Source of the DNA: Kineosporia sp. NBRC 101731
GTDB lineage: Bacteria; Actinomycetota; Actinomycetes; Actinomycetales; Kineosporiaceae
Assembly (NCBI RefSeq): GCF_030269305.1
Contig: NZ_BSTC01000001.1
Location: forward strand, 1,129,467 to 1,193,466
Length of the DNA: 64,000 nt
Direction of reading: 5' to 3'
Part shown: one piece after another, positions 31,520-50,125 of the stretch
Layout: each line of letters begins with the position of its first letter
Numbering within the stretch: the first letter of the stretch is position 1
Translations under genes and position numbers: made by a program
Notes under the pieces: generated by a model
What the model saw: the letters and a program-made list of their open reading frames with translations, nothing else
Database searches by the model: none
Told to the model about the DNA's origin: nothing

Positions 31520-32335
31520 GTGTCCGAGAACACCTCGCAAGTCACCGAGGAGAAGATCGACCTCGCCGCCAAGGCAGCTGAGGCCGATTCCGACGCCGCC
31601 GCCACCGATGAGGTGGCGGACGCCCTCGAGCAGGACGAGCTCACCTCGGCCGACGAAGCTGACGAGACCGACCGGTCGGACGAGGCCGATGAGACCGACG
31701 AGACCCCGACCGCCGGTGCGGACGACGAGCCCGCTGTCGACCCGGTCGAGGAGTTCAAGGCCGGTCTGCGCCGCGCCCCGGGCGACTGGTACGTGATCCA
31801 CTCTTACGCGGGTTACGAGAACCGGGTCAAGGCCAACCTCGAGAACCGCACCACGAGCCTCAACATGGAGGATTACATCTTCCAGGTCGAGGTCCCGATG
31901 GAAGACGTCACCGAGATCAAGAACGGTCAGCGCAAGCAGGTCCGCCGGGTGCGCATTCCCGGTTACGTCCTGGTGCGCATGGACCTCACCGACGAGTCCT
32001 GGGGCGCCGTCCGGCACACCCCGGGCGTCACCGGTTTCGTCGGGCACACGCACCAGCCGGTGCCGTTGAGCCTGAACGAGGTGTTCTCGATGCTCGCCCC
32101 GGCCCTGGAGCCGACGGAGAACGCGGGCACCAGCAAGAGCTCCGGCAAGTCTGAGGTGAAGGTCGTCGACTTCGAGGTCGGCGAGACCGTCACCGTGATG
32201 GAAGGGCCGTTCGAGACCCTGCCGGCCACCATCTCCGAGATCAACGCCGACGCCCAGAAGCTCAAGGTGCTGGTCTCGATCTTCGGTCGGGAGACTCCGG
32301 TCGAACTGTCGTTCGCCGACGTCTCCAAGATCTGA
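31520..32335 (+). CDS. nusG: Transcription termination/antitermination protein NusG
   Basis: This 271-residue elongation factor bridges the RNA polymerase clamp and couples to ribosomes or Rho. The N-terminal 85 residues are strongly acidic (many Asp/Glu/Ala) and probably disordered. The NGN domain starts at [20 protein letters not shown], contains [11 protein letters not shown] and ends before the KOW domain [20 protein letters not shown]. The GTG at 31520 has AGGA seven bases upstream; longer in-frame codons do not fit the family. It is co-transcribed with secE, rplK and rplA. Confidence 0.95.
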   Translation: MSENTSQVTEEKIDLAAKAAEADSDAAATDEVADALEQDELTSADEADETDRSDEADETDETPTAGADDEPAVDPVEEFKAGLRRAPGDWYVIHSYAGYENRVKANLENRTTSLNMEDYIFQVEVPMEDVTEIKNGQRKQVRRVRIPGYVLVRMDLTDESWGAVRHTPGVTGFVGHTHQPVPLSLNEVFSMLAPALEPTENAGTSKSSGKSEVKVVDFEVGETVTVMEGPFETLPATISEINADAQKLKVLVSIFGRETPVELSFADVSKI

Positions 32336-32370
32336 TCGCACCTAAACACCCGGAAAAAAGGAACAGCGTC

Positions 32371-32808
32371 ATGCCCCCCAAGAAGAAGGCCAAGGTCTCA
32401 GCTCTGATCAAGCTGCAGATCAATGCTGGCCAGGCCACTCCCGCCCCGCCGATCGGCCCTGCGCTCGGTCAGCACGGCGTGAACATCATGGAGTTCTGCA
32501 AGGCGTACAACGCCAAGACCGAAGGCCAGCGCGGCAGCGTGGTGCCGGTGGAGATCACGGTCTACGAAGACCGTTCCTTCACCTTCATCACCAAGACCCC
32601 GCCGGCCTCCGAGCTGATCAAGAAGGCTGCGGGCGTTCCCAAGGGCTCCGGCGAGCCCCACAAGACCAAGGTCGGCACGCTCACCGCCGCCCAGATCCGG
32701 GAGATCGCCCAGACCAAGCTCGAGGATCTGAACGCCGCCGATCTGGACAACGCGTCCCGGATCATCGCCGGCACCGCCCGCTCGATGGGCATCACGGTCC
32801 AGGGCTGA
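32371..32808 (+). CDS. rplK: 50S ribosomal protein L11
   Basis: This 145-residue protein is part of the GTPase-associated centre with 23S rRNA and L10. The N-terminal thiostrepton-contact region [24 protein letters not shown] is intact, and the C-terminal rRNA-binding domain ends [30 protein letters not shown] precedes the ATG. Second ribosomal gene after nusG. Confidence 0.97.
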   Translation: MPPKKKAKVSALIKLQINAGQATPAPPIGPALGQHGVNIMEFCKAYNAKTEGQRGSVVPVEITVYEDRSFTFITKTPPASELIKKAAGVPKGSGEPHKTKVGTLTAAQIREIAQTKLEDLNAADLDNASRIIAGTARSMGITVQG

Positions 32809-32896
32809 GTCCCTCCCCGTACTGAACTTTTTTCACAGCACCGCGTGGCAGGGCCCAGCGCGGCCCGTCGACCACAACCTCTCCAGGAGGAGAACC

Positions 32897-33607
32897 ATGA
32901 AGCGCAGCAAGTCCTACCGCGCAGCGGCGGAGAAGATCGACAGCTCCGAGCTGTACTCCCCGCTTGACGCGGTCAAGCTGGCCAAGGAGACGTCGAACAC
33001 CAAGTACGACGCCACCGTCGAGGTCGCATTCCGCCTGGGTGTCGACCCGCGTAAGGCCGACCAGATGGTCCGCGGCACCGTGAACCTGCCGAACGGCACC
33101 GGCAAGACCGTCCGGGTGCTGGTCTTCGCCACCGGTGACCGTGCCGCGCAGGCCGAGGCCGCGGGCGCCGACATCGTCGGCTCCGACGACCTGATCACGA
33201 AGATCCAGGGCGGCTTCCTCGACTTCGACGCCGTCGTCGCCACTCCCGACCTGATGGGCAAGGTCGGGCGTCTGGGTAAGGTGCTGGGCCCGCGTGGCCT
33301 GATGCCGAACCCGAAGACCGGCACGGTGACGATGGATGTCGCCAAGGCGGTCGAGGAGATCAAGGGCGGAAAGATCGAGTTCCGCACCGACAAGCACGCC
33401 AACCTGCACTTCATCATCGGGAAGACCTCGTTCACCGAGACCCAGCTGGTGCAGAACTACGCGGCCGCGATCGACGAGGTCATGCGCCTCAAGCCGTCCG
33501 CCGCGAAGGGTCGCTACTTGAAGAAGGCGACCATGACCACCACCATGGGCCCGGGCATCCCGGTCGACCCGACCCAGGTGCGTGTGCTGGTCGAAGACCA
33601 GGCCTGA
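32897..33607 (+). CDS. rplA: 50S ribosomal protein L1
   Basis: This 236-residue protein of the L1 stalk controls E-site tRNA release and in many bacteria represses its own operon. Family features are [39 protein letters not shown] and [12 protein letters not shown] perfect CCAGGAGGAG ribosome binding site precedes the ATG. Two hairpins follow, ending the secE-nusG-rplK-rplA unit. Confidence 0.97.
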   Translation: MKRSKSYRAAAEKIDSSELYSPLDAVKLAKETSNTKYDATVEVAFRLGVDPRKADQMVRGTVNLPNGTGKTVRVLVFATGDRAAQAEAAGADIVGSDDLITKIQGGFLDFDAVVATPDLMGKVGRLGKVLGPRGLMPNPKTGTVTMDVAKAVEEIKGGKIEFRTDKHANLHFIIGKTSFTETQLVQNYAAAIDEVMRLKPSAAKGRYLKKATMTTTMGPGIPVDPTQVRVLVEDQA

Positions 33608-33630
33608 GCCTGTTCCGCACCGGCACGAAC

Positions 33631-33649
33631 CCGGGCGCCTGACGCCCGG
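33631..33649 (+). terminator. First hairpin after rplA
   Basis: CCGGGCG and CGCCCGG pair perfectly around CCTGA. Confidence 0.6.
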
Positions 33650-33665
33650 GGCGACCACCTGATGA

Positions 33666-33700
33666 ACGGCCCCGTTCGCACTGTGCGAGCGGGGCCGTTC
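33666..33700 (+). terminator. Strong hairpin terminator after rplA
   Basis: A 16-base stem (AACGGCCCCGTTCGCA with its complement, one T-G pair) is followed by CTC. It insulates the signalling genes from the ribosomal unit. Confidence 0.9.
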
Positions 33701-33785
33701 TCATGATCACTAAAGCGCATCATCGCCGTCTGGCAGGGGCAATTTCTACTGATCCGCAAGGTAGGGTTAATGGGCGCGGCGCCAA

Positions 33786-33799
33786 ACGGGGTACCCCGT
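33786..33799. promoter_or_regulatory. 14-base perfect palindrome before the signalling operon
   Basis: ACGGGGTACCCCGT is fully self-complementary. It lies 72 bases upstream of the receiver-PP2C start and about 20 bases after a TAGGGT that could be a -10. A candidate operator. Confidence 0.4.
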
Positions 33800-33870
33800 A
33801 TGTGGTGAGGGTCCAGCAGCCGGGCCCCAGCGCCGTTTGCTGTGCACAAAAAGTGTGGGGCGGAGGCCCG

Positions 33871-35067
33871 GTGTACGAAACTGAACGACTGGAAGAACCG
33901 GCGGCACGCTCGGAGAGCAGGCTGCTGCTCGTCGAGGACGACGACGGTGACGCGCTGATCGTCGAGGATCTCCTGGACCTTGCCGGCAGCGACTTCGAGA
34001 TCGTTCGCGCCCGCAGTCTCAAGCAGGCCCGCGACCTCCTGCGTCGCAACCGCTTCGGCTGCGTCCTGCTCGACCTCGGCCTGCCCGACGGGCAGGGCCT
34101 CGACGTCGTGCACGCCTTGCTCGACGAGGCCTCCGACGTCGCGGTCATCTGTTTCACCGGCCTGGACGACGAGCGCTCGGGGGCCGCCGCGGTCGCCGCC
34201 GGCGCTCAGGACTACCTGGTCAAGGGCCAGGTCGACGGTGAGCTGCTGAGCCGGGCGATCCGTTATGCGATGGAGCGCCGCCGGGCCGAGGAGCAGTCCC
34301 GTCAGCTCTACGCCAGCGAGGTGCGGGCCGGGGAGTACGCCCGTCTGGAACGTGGCCTGCTGCCGCTCACCCAGACCCGCGACCCCGCCCTCGGCGTCAC
34401 CGCCCGCTACCGCCCACAGGCCGGTGACCTGCTCGGAGCCGACTTCTACGACGTGGTCGAGGCTCCCGACGGCCGGGTCTTCGTGCTGATCGGCGGCGTC
34501 GCCGGGCACGGACCGGAAGAGGCCGCGCTCGGGGTCAGCCTGCGGGTCGCCTGGCGGGCCCTGGTGATGGCCGGGGTGGACCCGAACCGTCTGCTGCCGG
34601 TGCTGGAAGACGTGCTGATCCGTGAGCGGCGCTCGGACGAGATCTTCGTGCAGGCCACGCTCTGCGTGATCGACGCCGACCGGCTCACCGCGCACCTGTG
34701 GCTCGCCGCCCACCTGCCGCCGGTCCTGCTCGACCCGGTGCCCACGCCGCTGCCGGGTGACCCGGCCAGCCTGGCGCTCGGCCTGCTCCCGCCCGGTGCC
34801 TGGCGGGGCCGCAAGATCACCCTGCCCACCCGGTGGCGGCTGCTCTTCTACACCGACGGTCTGGTCGAGGGCTCTCGCGGCCACGGTATGCCGCACGAAC
34901 TGGGTGTGCCCGGTCTGCTCGACCTGGCCCGGTCCAGCCGCGTGATCAGTGACGACGGTGCCGACGTGGTGGACGACCTGCTCGATCGGGTGCAGGGTGC
35001 GCACGGGGGAGAGCTACCCGACGATGTCGCGGTGATCGCCGTGCAGTGGCCCCGAGAATTCCAGTGA
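33871..35067 (+). CDS. Receiver-PP2C (SpoIIE-type) protein with altered metal site
   Basis: This 398-residue protein has a receiver domain at 15-135 (acidic pocket VEDDDGDAL, phospho-Asp 68 in LLDLGLPDG, Lys in DYLVKG), then a linker helix and a SpoIIE/RsbU-like PP2C domain from about 160. Asp 191 in GADFYD, FYTDGLVEG and ELPDDVAVIAVQ are kept. The key Asp of the usual GDVSGHG motif is Gly 209 (IGGVAGHG), so phosphatase activity may be weak or lost. GTG 33871 has GGAGG upstream. First gene of a three-gene signalling operon; the expected partner would be an anti-sigma antagonist. Confidence 0.85.
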   Translation: MYETERLEEPAARSESRLLLVEDDDGDALIVEDLLDLAGSDFEIVRARSLKQARDLLRRNRFGCVLLDLGLPDGQGLDVVHALLDEASDVAVICFTGLDDERSGAAAVAAGAQDYLVKGQVDGELLSRAIRYAMERRRAEEQSRQLYASEVRAGEYARLERGLLPLTQTRDPALGVTARYRPQAGDLLGADFYDVVEAPDGRVFVLIGGVAGHGPEEAALGVSLRVAWRALVMAGVDPNRLLPVLEDVLIRERRSDEIFVQATLCVIDADRLTAHLWLAAHLPPVLLDPVPTPLPGDPASLALGLLPPGAWRGRKITLPTRWRLLFYTDGLVEGSRGHGMPHELGVPGLLDLARSSRVISDDGADVVDDLLDRVQGAHGGELPDDVAVIAVQWPREFQ

Positions 35068-35080
35068 CGAGAGACTTTCA

Positions 35081-36750
<1,670 letters not shown>

Positions 36751-36754
<4 letters not shown>

Positions 36755-37173
36755 TAGCGATCCTGCTGGTCGAGGACGACCCGGGCGATGTCCTGATGAC
36801 GCGGGAGGCCCTGGAGGGCACCGGTCTCGCCAGCCGGCTGAACGTGGTGGGGGACGGGGCGCAGGCCCTGGACTTCCTCTACAAGCGCGGCGAGTACACC
36901 GACGCGCCGACACCCGACCTGATCCTGCTCGACCTGAATCTGCCCAAGGTGCACGGCCGCGAGGTGCTGGCCCAGGTCAAGGACGACCCGCAGCTGCGGC
37001 AGATCCCGGTGGTGGTGCTGACCACCTCGGAGGCTGAGGAAGACGTGCTGCACAGCTACGACCTGCACGCCAACGCCTACGTGACCAAGCCGGTGGACTT
37101 CGAGCAGTTCGTGAAGGTGGTGCGTCACATCGACGACTTCTTCGTGAGCATCGTCCGGCTGCCCCGGCGCTGA
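36751..37173 (+). CDS. Stand-alone response regulator (Rcp1-like)
   Basis: This 140-residue single receiver domain resembles cyanobacterial Rcp1: AILLVEDDPGDVLMTREALE, phospho-Asp in LILLDLNLPKVHGREVL, Thr in VVVLTTSEAEEDV and Lys in AYVTKPVDFEQF. There is no output domain, so it probably acts as a phosphate shuttle or by protein contact, perhaps passing phosphate between the kinase and the receiver-PP2C protein. GTG start overlapping the kinase stop. Confidence 0.92.
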
Positions 37174-37176
37174 ATT

Positions 37177-37205
37177 TTGTTCTGGGCGCTCTTCACCCGT
37201 ACTCT
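37177..37205 (+). promoter_or_regulatory. Promoter of rplJ-rplL
   Basis: TTGTTC (37177-37182) and TACTCT (37200-37205) are separated by exactly 17 bases, immediately after the response regulator stop. The start site would be near 37112 plus 100, about 200 bases before rplJ. Confidence 0.6.
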
Positions 37206-37209
37206 TGAC

Positions 37210-37364
37210 GTAGCCAAAGATCGCCGGTCGCCGTCCTCTACCGAGTTCGGCCTAAGGTCCCGCCATTGCGTGGGCGACCTGCGTAGGTGTCCGGATTGGC
37301 TTTGATTGCTCCGCCCCTGATGGGTGGAAGACTTCCAACGCCCCGTGCATCTGCGCGGGGCGTT
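37210..37364 (+). promoter_or_regulatory. L10 leader RNA (autoregulatory)
   Basis: The 200-base leader before rplJ ends in a 12-base hairpin, AACGCCCCGTGC/GCGCGGGGCGTT (37337-37364), preceded by paired segments around CCGCCATTGCG and CCTGATGGGTGGAAG. Position and layout match the actinobacterial ribosomal L10 leader, where excess L10(L7/L12)4 binds the leader and lowers rplJL expression. The fold is inferred, not computed. Confidence 0.65.
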
Positions 37365-37414
37365 TCGCACGTCTGGGGCCGTGACCGCACCGGCAACAGA
37401 AGTGAAGGAGTCCC

Positions 37415-37981
37415 ATGGCACGGGCAGACAAGGCTGCGACGATCGCAGAACTCACCGAGAAGTTCCGCGGTTCCAACGCCGCGGTCCTGACCGAGTACCG
37501 AGGACTGACCGTCTCCCAGCTCACGCAGCTGCGTAAGAGCATCGCGGAGCACGCGACCTACACGGTCACCAAGAACACGCTGACGAAGCTGGCTGCGCAG
37601 AACGCCGGCGTCACGGCGTTCGACGGCGAGCTGGCCGGTCCGAGCGCGGTTGCGTTCGTCACCGGTGACGCGGTCGAGGTGGCCAAGAGCCTGCGTGACT
37701 TCTCGAAGGCGAACCCGGCGCTGGTCGTCAAGGGCGGTTTCCTTGACGGCAACCCGCTGACCGCCGACGAGGTGCGCAAGCTCGCCGACCTGGAGTCCCG
37801 CGAGGTGCTGCTGGCCAAGATGGCCGGCGCGATGAAGGCGTCCCTCACCAAGGCCGCCGTCCTCTTCAACGCCCCGCTCTCCAAGACGGTCCGGACTGTC
37901 GACGCCCTCCGGGCGAAGCAGGCCGAAGGCGCTCCCGCAGCTGCCGAGAGCGAGACCGCGGCCGAGACCGTGGAGGCCTGA
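37415..37981 (+). CDS. rplJ: 50S ribosomal protein L10
   Basis: This 188-residue base of the L7/L12 stalk has the N-terminal rRNA-binding domain ([34 protein letters not shown]) and a C-terminal helix that binds L7/L12 dimers. The last 15 residues are Ala/Glu-rich. GTGAAGGAGTCCC precedes the ATG. Transcribed with rplL and probably feedback-controlled through its leader. Confidence 0.97.
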   Translation: MARADKAATIAELTEKFRGSNAAVLTEYRGLTVSQLTQLRKSIAEHATYTVTKNTLTKLAAQNAGVTAFDGELAGPSAVAFVTGDAVEVAKSLRDFSKANPALVVKGGFLDGNPLTADEVRKLADLESREVLLAKMAGAMKASLTKAAVLFNAPLSKTVRTVDALRAKQAEGAPAAAESETAAETVEA

Positions 37982-38095
37982 CCTCAGGTCAGTCCCGCAC
38001 CACCTGATTCATCTGGATCCTGCGCAGCAGATCCACTTCTCCAGACCTCGTTGCGGAGCATGTCTCGCAACGCAGTACCGAAAGGGATAGCCACC

Positions 38096-38476
38096 ATGGC
38101 GAAGCTCAGCACCGACGAACTGCTCGACGCCTTCAAGGAACTGACCCTGATCGAGCTCTCCGAGTTCGTGAAGGCGTTCGAGGAGACCTTCGACGTCACC
38201 GCCGCCGCCCCGGTTGCCGTGGCCGCCGCCGGTGGCGCCGCTCCGGCCGAGGCCGCTGTGGAGCAGGACGAGTTCGACGTCATCCTCGAGGCCGCCGGTG
38301 ACAAGAAGATCCAGGTCATCAAGGAGGTCCGTGGCCTCACGAGCCTGGGTCTGAAGGAAGCCAAGGACCTGGTCGACGGCGCCCCGAAGGCCGTCCTCGA
38401 GAAGGTCGCCAAGGACGCTGCGGAGAAGGCCAAGGCTGCCCTCGAGGGCGCCGGCGCCACCGTCACCCTGAAGTGA
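38096..38476 (+). CDS. rplL: 50S ribosomal protein L7/L12
   Basis: This 126-residue flexible stalk protein recruits elongation factors. The N-terminal dimerisation helices ([20 protein letters not shown]), an Ala-rich hinge ([19 protein letters not shown]) and the C-terminal domain ([32 protein letters not shown] region reads [12 protein letters not shown]) are all present. The ATG at 38096 follows AAAGGGATAGCCACC. Hairpins follow before rpoB. Confidence 0.97.
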   Translation: MAKLSTDELLDAFKELTLIELSEFVKAFEETFDVTAAAPVAVAAAGGAAPAEAAVEQDEFDVILEAAGDKKIQVIKEVRGLTSLGLKEAKDLVDGAPKAVLEKVAKDAAEKAKAALEGAGATVTLK

Positions 38477-38509
38477 TCTCCGCCCGGCGCACCGCCGGGC
38501 ATGCTCCAC

Positions 38510-38542
38510 GGTTCCCCGTACCGCCCGGCGGTGCGGGGAACC
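38510..38542 (+). terminator. Attenuator-like hairpin after rplL
   Basis: GGTTCCCCG pairs with CGGGGAACC and an inner ACCG with CGGT. It is followed by GCTGCTTTGGG. It probably sets the ratio of L7/L12 to RNA polymerase messages. Confidence 0.6.
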
Positions 38543-38912
38543 GCTGCTTTGGGATGATTCACATTGCACCGGTCGTCGCGCACCGGTCGTCGTCCCGTAC
38601 TCCTCGAAGCTCTGGGTCCGCCCTGTCACCCGATCGGCCGAACGGCCAGGTAGCAGGCTCGTTCCTCCGGATGATGTGGCTCTGCACCGTTCGTGGTCCG
38701 CGAGTGTGACCGGAAGTCGACGCAAAGTCGGCACACCGGTCACCGGAATGTCGCGGCGCGTGGGGTTGACGCTGGTCTGAGCGCTTGTCATGCTCTTTCT
38801 GCAAGCACCGCCGTAGAGCGTGAAGATGCAGGTGAGCCGGGCTACGCCCATCGTCTGCGCCAGGCTCTGAACGGCGACGTGCTGAGTTGCCAGCACCGGC
38901 TGAAATGCCGGT

Positions 38913-38942
38913 TAGACAGTCCTGGCCATTTTCCGGTAGGGT
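38913..38942 (+). promoter_or_regulatory. Candidate rpoB promoter
   Basis: TAGACA (38913-38918) and TAGGGT (38937-38942) are spaced by 18 bases, giving a leader of about 90 bases to rpoB. Confidence 0.55.
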
Positions 38943-39038
38943 GAGCCTTTGCGCTGACCTCTGCCCTCCAAGCGTCGATTCGCGGGAGAATCCAGAGCGC
39001 GCGCACGTTACGCCCGCAGGCCCGTGGAAGGACCCCTC

Positions 39039-42515
<3,477 letters not shown>

Positions 42516-42530
42516 GCCGGAAGTAGCGCC

Positions 42531-42567
42531 GCGCGGCCCGCGTCAATCGGAAGGATGCGGGCCGCGC
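42531..42567 (+). terminator. Hairpin between rpoB and rpoC
   Basis: Perfect 11-base arms, GCGCGGCCCGC and GCGGGCCGCGC, enclose a 15-base loop in the 129-base gap. There is no T tract. A role in mRNA stability or processing is as likely as termination. Confidence 0.6.
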
Positions 42568-42644
42568 CGGCCTCCCGCTCACCACGGACTGAGAAGTCCG
42601 GTCAGTAAAAAATTAAGAACTACCCAGGAGAAAGCAGGCACGTC

Positions 42645-46520
<3,876 letters not shown>

Positions 46521-46979
46521 GGTAGCAGAACTGATGTCGATTCCCGGCCGTCTCCGTGCTCCGGTTCCTGCAGAGGAACAAAACCGGCGCGCGGGGCGGT
46601 TGGGGACCGTGGGTGTGGGGTGGGTCCGGCGTCCGGCTGGGCTCACCCGCCATCGAACTGATGAGACAGGGGAGAAGCCCCTGATCCGAGTGCGGGCCGT
46701 TTTGACGCTCGCGCGGGCCAGCGGGTAGCCTCACAGTTCGTGCCCGAGTTCTCTTGGGCTGCCGCGCGTGCCCTCCTGGCGGTCCGGAAGCTGTCAGCGT
46801 GTGTAGTGCGCAAGCGAAGCTCCCACCCCGCGGGACGTCGCCGGGCAATATCGCGAGGATCGCGACACGCCCGAGCGCGGGGTGCGGCCGCAAGGCCGTG
46901 CGCGACGATCCGGACACAGCAACACCAGCACCACCCAGCAAGTCAGGTAGCACAAGCGAGCAGAGAGTTCGGAGAACCG
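46521..46979. other. rpoC-rpsL gap
   Basis: No gene is seen. Near rpoC, GTTCC/GGAAC (46564-46579) nested within CCGG..CCGG may be its terminator. CAGGGG/CCCCTG (46667-46683) is a second small hairpin. The rpsL promoter follows. The 240-base leader before rpsL has no clear motif that I can name. Confidence 0.6.
46702..46731 (+). promoter_or_regulatory. Promoter of the rpsL-rpsG-fusA-tuf operon
   Basis: TTGACG (46702-46707) and TAGCCT (46726-46731) are spaced by 18 bases, a strong vegetative-type match. Transcription should begin near 46738, leaving a leader of about 240 bases. Confidence 0.7.
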
Positions 46980-47354
46980 GTGCCCACGATCCAGCAGCTG
47001 GTCCGAAAGGGCCGGCAGGACAAGGTCAGCAAGACCAAGACCCCTGCTCTCAAGGGCAGCCCCCAGCGCCGTGGTGTGTGCACGCGTGTGTACACAACCA
47101 CGCCGAAGAAGCCGAACTCCGCTCTGCGTAAGGTCGCGCGTGTCAAGCTGACCTCCCAGATCGAGGTCACGGCGTACATCCCGGGTGTCGGTCACAACCT
47201 GCAGGAGCACTCGATCGTGCTCGTCCGCGGCGGCCGTGTGAAGGACCTTCCCGGCGTCCGGTACAAGATCATCCGCGGTTCCCTCGACACCCAGGGTGTC
47301 AAGAACCGTAAGCAGGCTCGCAGCCGTTACGGCGCGAAGAAGGAGAAGAGCTAA
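46980..47354 (+). CDS. rpsL: 30S ribosomal protein S12
   Basis: This 124-residue decoding-centre protein has [16 protein letters not shown] and [17 protein letters not shown], carrying the two lysines whose mutation gives streptomycin resistance; both are wild type. GTG start with GGAGAACCG upstream; longer upstream codons belong to the leader. Its stop overlaps the rpsG ATG (TAATG). Confidence 0.97.
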   Translation: MPTIQQLVRKGRQDKVSKTKTPALKGSPQRRGVCTRVYTTTPKKPNSALRKVARVKLTSQIEVTAYIPGVGHNLQEHSIVLVRGGRVKDLPGVRYKIIRGSLDTQGVKNRKQARSRYGAKKEKS

Positions 47355-47824
47355 TGCCCCGCAAGGGCCCGGCCCCTAAGCGGCCGCTCGTCGTCGACCC
47401 CGTGTACGGCTCGCCGCTGGTCACCCAGCTGGTGAACAAGATCCTGCTCGACGGGAAGAAGTCCACCGCCGAGAAGATCGTCTACGAAGCGCTGGAAGGT
47501 TGCCGCGACAAGACCGGTAACGACCCGGTCATCACGCTCAAGCGTGCGCTGGACAACGTGAAGCCGGCCCTCGAGGTCCGCAGCCGCCGTGTGGGTGGCG
47601 CGACCTACCAGGTCCCGGTCGAGGTCAAGGCCGGTCGCTCCACGACCCTCGCGCTGCGTTGGCTCGTCGGCTACTCCCGGGCACGCCGGGAGAAGACGAT
47701 GACCGACCGTCTGATGAACGAGATCCTGGACGCGAGCAACGGCCTCGGCGCGGCGGTCAAGCGTCGCGAGGACACGCACAAGATGGCGGAGTCCAACCGC
47801 GCGTTCGCTCACTACCGCTGGTAA
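47354..47824 (+). CDS. rpsG: 30S ribosomal protein S7
   Basis: This 156-residue protein nucleates assembly of the 30S head and lines the E site. It contains [20 protein letters not shown], the beta-hairpin region [16 protein letters not shown] and the C-terminal [18 protein letters not shown]. It overlaps the rpsL stop by one base. A long hairpin follows before fusA. Confidence 0.97.
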   Translation: MPRKGPAPKRPLVVDPVYGSPLVTQLVNKILLDGKKSTAEKIVYEALEGCRDKTGNDPVITLKRALDNVKPALEVRSRRVGGATYQVPVEVKAGRSTTLALRWLVGYSRARREKTMTDRLMNEILDASNGLGAAVKRREDTHKMAESNRAFAHYRW

Positions 47825-47847
47825 TTCAGGCGGTAGTCATCTACCCA

Positions 47848-47882
47848 CCACTGCGGCCGCCGGGATCCGGCGGCCACAGTGG
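47848..47882 (+). terminator. Hairpin between rpsG and fusA
   Basis: CCACTG-C-GGCCGCCGG pairs with CCGGCGGCC-A-CAGTGG around GAT: 15 pairs with one mismatch. It may attenuate or process the mRNA before fusA. Confidence 0.7.
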
Positions 47883-47959
47883 CGCCGGGAAATCCCGGTA
47901 GTCAAGCACTGCGGGAAATTCCCCGGCGGAACTGAAACCTCATGAGAGAGGCGATCGAC

Positions 47960-50062
47960 GTGGCACAAGACGTGCTGACGGACCTCAACAAGGTCCGCAA
48001 CATCGGCATCATGGCTCACATCGACGCCGGCAAGACCACCACCACTGAGCGGATCCTGTTTTACACCGGGATCAACTACAAGATCGGTGAGGTCCACGAC
48101 GGCGCCGCCACGATGGACTGGATGGAGCAGGAGCAGGAACGTGGCATCACGATCACGTCCGCTGCCACCACCTGTTTCTGGGAAGGCAACCAGATCAACC
48201 TGATCGACACCCCCGGGCACGTCGACTTCACGGTCGAGGTCGAGCGCAACCTGCGCGTCCTCGACGGTGCTGTCGCTGTGTTCGACGGCAAGGAGGGTGT
48301 CGAGCCGCAGTCCGAGACGGTCTGGCGGCAGGCTGACAAGTACGACGTGCCCCGCATCTGCTTCGTCAACAAGATGGACAAGCTGGGTGCGGACTTCTAC
48401 TTCACGGTGCAGACGATCATCGATCGTCTGGGCGCCAAGCCGCTGGTCATCCAGATCCCGATCGGTGCTGAGTCTGACTTCACCGGCGTCATCGACCTGA
48501 TCCACATGCGTGCGCTGACCTGGCGTGGCGACACGGGCAAGGGCGAGGCGTACGAGATCGAGGACATTCCGGCCGACCTTCAGGAGAAGGCCGAGGAGTG
48601 GCGTCAGAAGATGCTCGAGACGGTGGCCGAGTCTGACGAGGCGCTGCTCGAGAAGTTCTTCGGTGGCGAAGGTCTCACGCCCGAGGAGATCAAGGGCGCG
48701 ATCCGGAAGCTGACGATCTCCAGCGAGGTCAACCCGGTTCTGTGCGGTTCGGCGTTCAAGAACAAGGGCGTTCAGCCCATGCTCGACGCCGTGATCGACT
48801 ACCTGCCGACCCCGCTGGACGTCCCCGACGTCGAAGGGCACCCGCTCAACGACGAAGAGGCCGTGATCACGCGTGCGGCCAACAACGACGCTCCGTTCTC
48901 GGCGCTGGCCTTCAAGATCGCCTCGCACCCGTTCTTCGGCAAGCTCACCTACATCCGGGTCTACTCCGGCAAGGTGGCGAGCGGCGCGCAGCTGATCAAC
49001 TCGACCAAGGGCAAGAAGGAGCGCATCGGGAAGATCTTCCAGATGCACTCCAACAAGGAGAACCCGGTCGACGAGGCTGCTGCGGGCCACATCTACGCGG
49101 TCATCGGTCTGAAAGACACCACCACTGGTGAGACTCTTGCAGACCCGACGAACCCGATCGTCCTGGAGTCGATGACCTTCCCGGAGCCGGTCATCTCGGT
49201 TGCTATCGAGCCGAAGACCAAGGGCGACCAGGAGAAGCTCGGCACCGCGATCCAGAAGCTCGCCGAAGAGGACCCGACCTTCCAGGTCCGCCAGGACGAC
49301 GAGACCGGCCAGACGATCATCGCCGGGATGGGCGAGCTCCACCTCGACATCCTGGTCGACCGTATGCGCCGCGAGTTCAAGGTCGAGGCGAACGTCGGCA
49401 AGCCGCAGGTGGCGTACCGAGAGACCATCCGCAAGGAGGTCGTGAAGTACGACTACACGCACAAGAAGCAGACCGGTGGTTCGGGCCAGTACGCCAAGGT
49501 CCAGGTGACGATCGCACCGATGGACACGTCCGAGGGCGTGTTCTACGAGTTCGAGAACAAGGTCACCGGTGGCCGCATCCCGCGCGAATACATTCCGAGC
49601 GTGGATGCTGGTATCCAGGACGCCATGCAGTTCGGCATCCTGGCGGGTTACCCGCTGGTCGGCATCAAGGCCACCCTGCTGGACGGTGCGGCGCACGACG
49701 TCGACTCGTCCGAGATGGCGTTCAAGGTTGCCGGCTCGATGGTGCTGAAGGAGGCTGCCCGCAAGGCCAGCCCCGTGCTCCTCGAGCCGATGATGGCAGT
49801 CGAGGTGCGTACCCCGATCGAGTACATGGGTGACGTGATCGGCGACCTGAACTCCCGTCGCGGTCAGATCCAGGCCATGGAAGATGTCAGCGGTGCCAAG
49901 GTCGTCAAGGCCACGGTTCCGCTGTCGGAGATGTTCGGCTACGTCGGTGACCTGCGCAGCAAGACGCAGGGACGTGCCGTTTACACCATGCAGTTCGACT
50001 CTTACGCAGAGGTTCCCCGGAACGTTGCGGAAGAGATCATCAAGAAGGTTCGCGGCGAGTAA
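47960..50062 (+). CDS. fusA: Elongation factor G
   Basis: This 700-residue translocation GTPase has the P-loop [15 protein letters not shown], switch region [27 protein letters not shown] and [10 protein letters not shown] for guanine recognition. Domains II-V are complete, ending in [13 protein letters not shown] 47960 is favoured because GAGAGAGG lies eight bases upstream and relatives begin here; an ATG at 47942 would add six residues. Confidence 0.97.
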   Translation: MAQDVLTDLNKVRNIGIMAHIDAGKTTTTERILFYTGINYKIGEVHDGAATMDWMEQEQERGITITSAATTCFWEGNQINLIDTPGHVDFTVEVERNLRVLDGAVAVFDGKEGVEPQSETVWRQADKYDVPRICFVNKMDKLGADFYFTVQTIIDRLGAKPLVIQIPIGAESDFTGVIDLIHMRALTWRGDTGKGEAYEIEDIPADLQEKAEEWRQKMLETVAESDEALLEKFFGGEGLTPEEIKGAIRKLTISSEVNPVLCGSAFKNKGVQPMLDAVIDYLPTPLDVPDVEGHPLNDEEAVITRAANNDAPFSALAFKIASHPFFGKLTYIRVYSGKVASGAQLINSTKGKKERIGKIFQMHSNKENPVDEAAAGHIYAVIGLKDTTTGETLADPTNPIVLESMTFPEPVISVAIEPKTKGDQEKLGTAIQKLAEEDPTFQVRQDDETGQTIIAGMGELHLDILVDRMRREFKVEANVGKPQVAYRETIRKEVVKYDYTHKKQTGGSGQYAKVQVTIAPMDTSEGVFYEFENKVTGGRIPREYIPSVDAGIQDAMQFGILAGYPLVGIKATLLDGAAHDVDSSEMAFKVAGSMVLKEAARKASPVLLEPMMAVEVRTPIEYMGDVIGDLNSRRGQIQAMEDVSGAKVVKATVPLSEMFGYVGDLRSKTQGRAVYTMQFDSYAEVPRNVAEEIIKKVRGE

Positions 50063-50125
50063 TCGCGCCACCAGCATTCCCGTCGAACCAAGTACAGATA
50101 ACAACCCGTCCGACAGGAGGACCCC

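Larger units (their letters stand above)
38477..39038. other. rplL-rpoB gap with attenuator hairpins and rpoB promoter
   Basis: No gene is seen in these 560 bases. Two hairpins close to rplL (38482-38500, stem GCCCGGCG; 38510-38542, stem GGTTCCCCG with inner pairs) probably limit read-through into rpoBC. A separate promoter lies near 38913-38942. Confidence 0.7.
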
